A stretch of DNA of 64,000 nt. Source: Phallus indusiatus. Lineage: Eukaryota > Basidiomycota > Agaricomycetes > Phallales > Phallaceae. Of this stretch, positions 58,315-64,000 are shown piece by piece. The position numbers and the translations under genes were made by a program. The stretch spans positions 558,001-622,000 of the forward strand of contig JAQFWX010000009.1 in assembly GCA_027605045.1 (NCBI GenBank), read 5' to 3'. The notes beneath the pieces were generated by a model. That model was not told the origin of the DNA. It did not search any database and saw only the letters and a list, made by a program, of their open reading frames with translations. Numbering within the stretch: position 1 is the first letter of the stretch; each line of letters starts with the position of its first letter.

Positions 58315-59075
58315 ATGGATTCGAATAACGATGTCGTCGTAGAAAGTTACGACGAAGGCCGTATTATCCTCAGAACGCTTTTCGGTAGTGAACTGGTATG
58401 CTTCCGTGACTTTAACATTTTTTCCTCGCTAATGACAATTGAAGCTAACGAGAGTGGAATGGCACTGGAACTTGAAGCTTCAAGTTGGGAGTTTGGATTT
58501 AGACACCGAGAGAAATATCTTTCCAGGTAACATTTTTTTTTCTTTATCATGAACGGCTATCTCAACATATGTATAAATGACAGCTGGTATTGCCATGCAC
58601 CGACTTTTTGACCAATTCTGCTGGATCCTGGTACCATAGAAGGACATGCTCGACCGTTACCACAACATTTTGACGCAGCAGGGTCCCATGGCGTACACCG
58701 CGGAAAGATACAATTTCCCAAATGTACCAAATCCGGTATGTTACTTTGACGTTTATAATCAGACCGTTTCCTTGCATCTGACAATTTCTTCTAGAGCGAT
58801 AATAAGCTCAATTACAACCTGGTACCCATCGCGGAGAAGATGCAAAAATTCGGAATAACGAGACAGAGTCCTTATTCTCCTACGCCACAACCATGGCCGC
58901 CATGGGAGTTTGTTACTCATCTTTATCCGTTTTCGACGCTGCCAGTATTGAAAAGCCATATTCAAAGTTTGCCTTGCTCGAGGCTGGCTACGCTTTTGAA
59001 CGGCTCAAAACCGCAGAAGTGACTGAGGAGTTTCATGAGAGACTTGGAAAGATTTCGGACATTTATTCCGCTTGA
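58315..59075 (+). pseudogene. HNH-endonuclease-like pseudogene, copy 1
   Basis: Copy of a basidiomycete HNH-nuclease-like family. Exons by comparison with copy 2 are 58315-58395, 58445-58526, 58584 onward and the segment after the SDNK block at about 58795. It keeps LTRVEWHWNLK, LDTERNIFP, HRLFDQFCWILVP and FGITRQSPYSPTPQPW. It is broken in three ways: the first exon has lost the CxxxC-HVVP nuclease core, GAG is changed to TAG at 58637-58639 in exon 3, and about 4 nt are missing near 58957, shifting the frame before KFALLEAG. Splice sites are still good. Confidence 0.72.
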
Positions 59076-59310
59076 ACGGGGAAAGCATCAAACTCATTAT
59101 GCAAAAGATGACATCGTAACTTTCGCACGCCGATGTGTCATAATAATCATAATGGTTGCCTTGTAATTTCTTCGCGGCTATAGCGAATTCGAACGCAGCC
59201 TGAGGTTCAGGTCATTGTCCTCGCATTACTCCTTCCTCTTCAGTTTCAACTTCAAACTTCGGTTTGACAGCTAAACTTTCCTCAAATCCATCACCTTTAC
59301 CTCACGTATC

Positions 59311-60092
59311 ATGTCGGTCGCTCACCCGCTCACCCCCAAAAACAAAGATGATGTCAGAAGGATGGATCCCAATAATGGAAGATGCCTCGTCGAGAATTGC
59401 GACCATGAACGCGCCGTGGAATATGCCCATGTTGTCCCAAGAAGGCTGGGCGGTAGTGAAATGGTATGCCTCTGTAGCTTTAGCATTTTCCCCCGCTAAC
59501 GACAATTGAAGCTATCCAGAGTGGAATGGTATTGGAACTTGGAGCTCGGGAGTTTGGATCTAAACACCGAGAGGAATGTCTTTCCAGGTAACATCTCTTT
59601 TTTTAAAAATCATGAACGACTAGCTCAGCATATGAATGACAGCTGGTGTCGCTATTCACCGACTTTTTGACCAATTCTGCTGGATCCTGGTACCAGAGAA
59701 GGACGTGTTCGACTGTTACCACAACAGGTTGACACCGACACAGCAGGGTCCCATGGCATACACTGAGGAAAGATGCAATTTCCCAAATGTACCAAATCCG
59801 GTATGTTACTGTTACATTGACGTTTATAATCAGACTACTTCCTTGATCTGACGACTTCTTCTAGAGCGATAATAAGTTCAGGTACAACTTGGTACCCATC
59901 GTGGAGAAGATGCAAAGATTCGGAATAACGAGACAGAGTCCTTATACTCCTACGCCACAACCAGGGGCATTTGTGACTCATTATTATCCGTTCGACGCTG
60001 CCAGTCTTGGAAGGCCATGTGCATCCAAAGTTTGCCTTGCTCGAGGCTGGCTACTACACTCTTCAACGGCTCCAAAACCCGACTGTGGCTGA
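59311..60092 (+). pseudogene. HNH-endonuclease-like gene, copy 2, frameshifted C-terminus
   Basis: Best preserved copy. Exons 59311-59463, 59512-59587, 59643-59800, 59865-60092 give an open 204-residue frame. It retains the HNH-type core CLVENCDHERAVEYAHVVPR, the Trp-x-Asn block VEWYWNLELGSLDLNTERNV and HRLFDQFCWILVPEKDVF, so the catalytic part could still be made. Near 59990 two T residues are missing relative to copy 1, so the last 30 residues are out of frame; the alternative frame reads HPKFALLEAG. Beyond 60092 the sequence switches into the antisense of another copy. The C-terminus is thus lost; whether the protein is functional is unclear. Confidence 0.7.
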
Positions 60093-60099
60093 GGAGACA

Positions 60100-60410
60100 T
60101 ATCATTAGACTCATCCACGTGCAGAAAATACGATATGTCATCTTTTGCATAACAAGGTACTTCCACCGTCCAAGCAAAATAAATGTCCAAAATCTTCTGA
60201 GGTGTCTCATGAAACTCCTCACCCACGCATTCTTCTCCGTTTATGGATTGTTGGGAAATTTGTATCTTTTCGCGGTGTACGCCATGGGACCCCGCTGCGT
60301 CAAAATGTTGTGGTAATGGCAGTCGAGCACGTCCTTCTTTGGTACCAGGATCCAGCAGAATTGGTCAAAAAGTCGGTGCATGGCGACACCAACTGTCATT
60401 CATATGCCGT
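60100..60410 (-). pseudogene. HNH-endonuclease-like fragment, copy 3 (inverted)
   Basis: On the minus strand, 60400-60260 repeats exon 3 of the family (GVAMHRLFDQFCWILVP, ILTQRGPMAYTAKRY), then the next exon is deleted and the sequence resumes with EEFHETPQKILDIYF, the C-terminal block also found after copy 1. It therefore lacks the nuclease core and the middle. It lies head-to-head with the end of copy 2, making an inverted repeat. Confidence 0.68.
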
Positions 60411-60595
60411 GCTTCGTGATACTTGTTTTTTTTCTTTATTTGTATATTTTTCTTCTTTATTTTCACTGTAGTGCAATATCATGGCAATTGTTCAAAGATG
60501 CGAATAGACCATTTTTATTTTATGCAAGAGACAAAAATACATGTACCACAAAAATATACAAAATCTTATTATGGCGAGCATTTTCACTCAGCCAA

Positions 60596-61813
60596 TTATC
60601 CAAGCCTGGGAATGGACCAATCAACCCACTGAGACTGAACAAACTCATTAGCACCATTGGCACCGTCGCTTTGAATGATACTTGTGTTTGCCTGGTTGTC
60701 GCCAAAGAAGAATTTATCGAAGAAAGCGGATAATTGAGCTTGTTGATCCGATGGGAAATCGCAATGCGAATGGTTACCAATTTGAGACACGCCCATTCGG
60801 TCAGGAATGTTCAGAGCCTCATATACCAAGTGCGCAGTTGACATGCATCCCCAGACCGATTCAGGTCCTAACCAGATGTAATCGGTGTTGTCAATAACGA
60901 AGAGTGGACGAGGAGAGACCAATCCAGCAAGCATGTGGTGGTCGAATGGAAGAAGTGTGGTGTGGTTAACCCAGTTTTCAAATTCGACGGAGAACCAGTC
61001 GTTCTCTTGGACGATTTCCATAAGAGTTTGGGTGTCGACTCCTTCATTCCACATCACATCAGAAATACGCCAGCATCCTGCGCCACCTGAGCCGGACTCT
61101 TGGGGAATGGTTAAGAGAATACGCGGGTCGAATGCACCTGCAACGAGTGCGCCTTTCCCGTCACGCGAGCAACCCGTAACACCGATTCTGTCCAAGTCGA
61201 TGTTGAGATGATCGGGTGATGATTCGAGGACGTCGATAATTCGGCTAATTCCCCAAGCCCAGGCAGTCATCGAGGACGCGGTGGCGTTGACGCCGTAGAG
61301 GTCGAAGAATTTGCCTATGCCTCTGCTGGCTTCTGAGTTTTGCTGTGCCATATCGTCGTTGTCGAAGTTAATTAAGGCCACGTTGGAAGGGATTGGGATG
61401 CTTGCGCCACCGACACCAATGACGACGGGGAATGGACCTTCGCCGGTCGTGGGGTATTGAATGAGCATGTTGAAAGAGATAGATTTGCCTTCGTTGGATA
61501 CATTGATTGTGAGATTGTTATTGGTGAATGTGCTGGAGATGTGTTGAGGGCGGGGTGGAAGGGTTCCGAGCTCAATACGTTGGAATAAAGCGTTGACTTC
61601 TGCTTGACGACAGGCGAAGTCTTCAATATTTTGTACTTTGCGGCCGTCTAAGAAGGTGAAGGGATCGTTAAGCTTGGTAACGTTCCTAACAGGGAGGTGT
61701 TCGGGGAGAACACTACAGCTTGCGGGGGCGGGGGGAAGGGAGGGTACTTTGGCGCTGCTCGCGAAAACGGGCAGTAGTAGTAAGAGAGCAGCGAAGGAGT
61801 GCTTGAAGCCCAT
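60596..61813 (-). CDS. Glucuronoyl esterase, CE15 family
   Basis: Secreted 4-O-methyl-glucuronoyl methylesterase that splits lignin-carbohydrate ester links between lignin alcohols and xylan glucuronic acid. Single exon, 405 residues, ATG at 61813 with signal peptide GFKHSFAALLLLLPVFASSA. Family signature: GVTGCSRDGKGALVAGAFD holding the Ser nucleophile in G-C-S-R, PQESGSGGAGCWR, MWNEGV, HHMLAGLVSPRPL and the terminal catalytic His in GNHSHCDFPS. FDNDDMAQ and YGVNATASSMTAWAWG are also typical. Cysteines at matching places fit the conserved disulfides. No carbohydrate-binding module. No intron, unlike almost every other gene here. A tandem 73-bp duplication lies upstream. Confidence 0.95.
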   Translation of the reverse strand: MGFKHSFAALLLLLPVFASSAKVPSLPPAPASCSVLPEHLPVRNVTKLNDPFTFLDGRKVQNIEDFACRQAEVNALFQRIELGTLPPRPQHISSTFTNNNLTINVSNEGKSISFNMLIQYPTTGEGPFPVVIGVGGASIPIPSNVALINFDNDDMAQQNSEASRGIGKFFDLYGVNATASSMTAWAWGISRIIDVLESSPDHLNIDLDRIGVTGCSRDGKGALVAGAFDPRILLTIPQESGSGGAGCWRISDVMWNEGVDTQTLMEIVQENDWFSVEFENWVNHTTLLPFDHHMLAGLVSPRPLFVIDNTDYIWLGPESVWGCMSTAHLVYEALNIPDRMGVSQIGNHSHCDFPSDQQAQLSAFFDKFFFGDNQANTSIIQSDGANGANEFVQSQWVDWSIPRLG

Positions 61814-61918
61814 GGCTTGCAACGAGACACAATATTAAATGGATATCGCCACAAATGAACTTTTTATACACGCGAACCAGAGTGATATTCACTCGTGAGC
61901 ATTACAAGGATGCTTGGT

Positions 61919-62064
61919 GCTCTGCAGCGGCCCGTGAATTAAGCAAAAGTCGACGTCTTTAAGAAATATGCCCTTGATAGGTTCAGCATTCGCTCTGCAG
62001 CGGCCCGTGAATCGAGCAAAAGTCGACGCCTCCAAGAAATATGCGCTTGGTAGGTTCAGCATCC
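61919..62064. repeat. Tandem 73-bp duplication upstream of CE15
   Basis: Two adjacent copies (61919-61991, 61992-62064) starting GCTCTGCAGCGGCCCGTGAAT, sharing GCAAAAGTCGACG, AAGAAATATG and GGTAGGTTCAGCAT-like blocks. About nine differences by eye. The repeat lies 106-251 bp upstream of the CE15 ATG, where activator sites would be expected. Confidence 0.8.
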
Positions 62065-64000
62065 ACGTGAGTGGATATTTTCCGAAATAAACAGGTTATT
62101 ATTAGGGTATAATATACTCAACCCCACCGTTATGTTCGAAAAATGCGTCGTAAAGTCGGAGAGTATATACTTCTTTTTGTTCCCTTTACAGCTGAACGCT
62201 CCACTCAGCATTGTTTATAATGATACACGGAAAGAAAATTTCAAGCTTACATTGGTCTACCAAACCCGTATGCAGATGGATGTAAGGAATAAACGAGTTG
62301 TCTGACGATTTGATACGCCAAAATCATGTGAGCAGGTGACGGGGTCAGACGAGGTCATCTCAATTTCAGTCATTATTGATAAACAGAGTATATTTGCTAG
62401 GGAGATTAATTTAGCGAAAGCTGTCCGCGGATAAAATATCAACGCTACCCTAGTATTTCAGCTCGATCAGCTTCCCTCAGCGTCTCATTAAACGGACAGA
62501 CTTCTTCTATCAAGGTTTTTTGAAGACACCAGAAGCTTCCAGCTCGTAGTGACATGATAAATCGAGGATCTTCCGAGCCCAAACCAACCATCGAATAGCG
62601 GTAAATTTTAGACTTTTTAATTATAGGATACCACGTTTCGCGACGAAGAGAGGTCCATAAAGTGACGCGCGTACATGTTTTTCCTTGGGTGGCTACGGTT
62701 CCCGCGGGCGGCTCCACAACCTAACACGATACTTCTCCGGACTGAATGGAGAAATTGAAATGCCAGCGAATTTAGACAAAATTCCCCATCATGAGAGCAA
62801 CCTCCATCTTCAATGAAGATCACGCGCGAGAGGGCATTCTGTTAAGAAGCCAGGTGAAACCATCTGCATCAGGGTTGAGTACTTCTCGGACACCCGGAAT
62901 TTATTGACCGACTATTGAGGTTGAGGTCACGAGTTACAGACAAATCCTACACAGCTTGAAGCTGAACGGTCCGCTTGGAAATTGAAGAATAGATTGAGAG
63001 TTTATTCGACATGGCATCAAGAGGAAGTACAAGATAGACACATCATCGTGACCGTCACGGCGTTACTTGGCTTTTCTGATCAACCACCATCATCTTTTGC
63101 CTGTCTTTCGAACGTTTGGACTACAAGGCGTATCTTTTTATTTGCTGCCATGCTGGCGTTACTGTCTTTGGATGATCTTTTTCACATTTATTTCTTCGCG
63201 TTATGATGTTCGGCGATGGAACTAAACCTGTATTGCTATCTCATCTCTTTATTTTGCGAAGAGCTTTTTGAAGTTTCCTGTGCAGCAGCATGAGACGATA
63301 AAAGTCATGTAGAGATGCTGTGCGGTATGCTTTGGTGGGGATTTTCATACGGAAAACATCGACACTACACCCCGACAAAATCTTCGTTCCTCCTACCTGT
63401 ACAAGGGCGATGTAAGATTTCTTTAGGACAGGCGTTTGTTTCATCTCCAATGTCGACCGGGGTGATGTTGAAAAAAAATTATGACTTTATTTGCAGTCTC
63501 TCTGCATATATATAAAATTAGATCATCCTGGTTCGTTCGAAACCTATAATGCGATGTTTATATTTTAACTGAGTCGCATTTTATTTTTTACACTATCACT
63601 CAAAAAAAATAATAAAATCAAAAGAAATATCTATTTTGATCAAATTAATTAAAATAACGCGTGTTGGCTGGTGGATCTCCGATACCACTGGTAATACAGC
63701 AACTGGAAACCGCCTACAGTCGAACCTCTAGTAAGGCGTACCCTTCCGTGGACACAAAACTATGCCTTACTGGAGGATATGACTTAGGGGGGATGTCCGG
63801 CAATTTCCGAATCCTCGGCTGTGCTCTAGACGTCGGCTTACGTGATAGAAGTTAGCATATCCTCTGCACAATGACAAGACGAAGCCAACATCTTCCAGTT
63901 GATGAGCCCCGATTTTGCCGAATTTTATTCATTATGATGCTTTTACTCTTTTTTAGGACATTTGAGCGCTACCTCTCGCCAAATTCATGACTTGCATCTC
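62065..64000. other. AT-rich end region, no gene supported
   Basis: Nearly 2 kb with no gene I can defend. Short open frames at 62445-62717 (minus) and 62982-63206 (plus) have no family signs. At 63720-63775 there is an imperfect 12-bp inverted repeat (CTCTAGTAAGGC / GCCTTACTGGAG) after CAGTCGAACCTC, resembling pogo-type transposon ends. Confidence 0.4.

Noticed and set aside
62445..62717. 90-codon minus-strand frame near the window end
   Set aside because: No recognisable domain or signal peptide, no introns that extend it sensibly.

Overview
The window is nuclear DNA of a filamentous basidiomycete fungus, most likely an Agaricomycete. The evidence is dense genes broken by many 50-65 nt GT-AG introns with CTAAC/CTRAY-like branch sites, about 45% GC, and typical fungal families: an eisosome PIL1-like protein, RlpA/expansin-like secreted proteins, a CE15 glucuronoyl esterase, DUF2235 and phytase-like esterases. 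I rebuilt exon-intron models by hand from splice sites, reading frame and remembered family conservation. Coding lengths sum to a multiple of three for every complete gene whose exons I joined.

Layout. 1-6 kb: PRP19 (partial, minus strand), divergent from SEC17 (alpha-SNAP), then NUS1 and a 14-exon DUF2235 hydrolase. 6-14.4 kb: two paralogous secreted phytase-like proteins on the minus strand, separated by a 3-mercaptopyruvate sulfurtransferase and a repeat-rich, tRNA-like intergenic region. The second paralog is broken by a 421-bp hAT-type MITE. 15.7-19.3 kb: a PIL1-family gene convergent with a GPI-anchored Ser/Thr-rich protein. 19.3-22.2 kb: a repeat-structured non-coding stretch. 22.2-39.8 kb: mostly conserved genes (D-2-hydroxyacid dehydrogenase, SPF30, aromatic amino-acid decarboxylase, mitochondrial DEAD-box helicase, DUF4203 membrane protein, GT32-like glycosyltransferase, tRNA-Arg with intron, eIF3h). 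40.4-45.7 kb: two paralogous secreted RlpA-like double-psi beta-barrel proteins. 47-51.9 kb: two MFS transporters, DHA1-like and ACS/Dal5-like. 53.3-55.5 kb: pyruvate kinase. 56.4-64 kb: an accessory end with a small secreted protein, three decaying copies of an HNH-endonuclease-like gene, a CE15 esterase with a duplicated upstream block, and mostly empty AT-rich DNA.

How it fits together. The core is housekeeping: splicing (PRP19, SPF30), vesicle fusion (SEC17), dolichol synthesis (NUS1), translation (eIF3h, tRNA-Arg), glycolysis (pyruvate kinase) and mitochondrial RNA (MRH4-like). Between these lie extracellular or wall-facing genes (phytase-like pair, GPI protein, RlpA-like pair, CE15, small secreted protein). 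I found no secondary-metabolite cluster, CRISPR array or operon-like system. The most noteworthy points are the MITE that supplies a stop codon inside a phytase-like gene, GC-AG introns in several genes (one arising within a paralog pair), a 10-nt microexon shared by the phytase-like pair, the inverted HNH pseudogene cluster, and several inverted or direct repeat structures with no assigned element.
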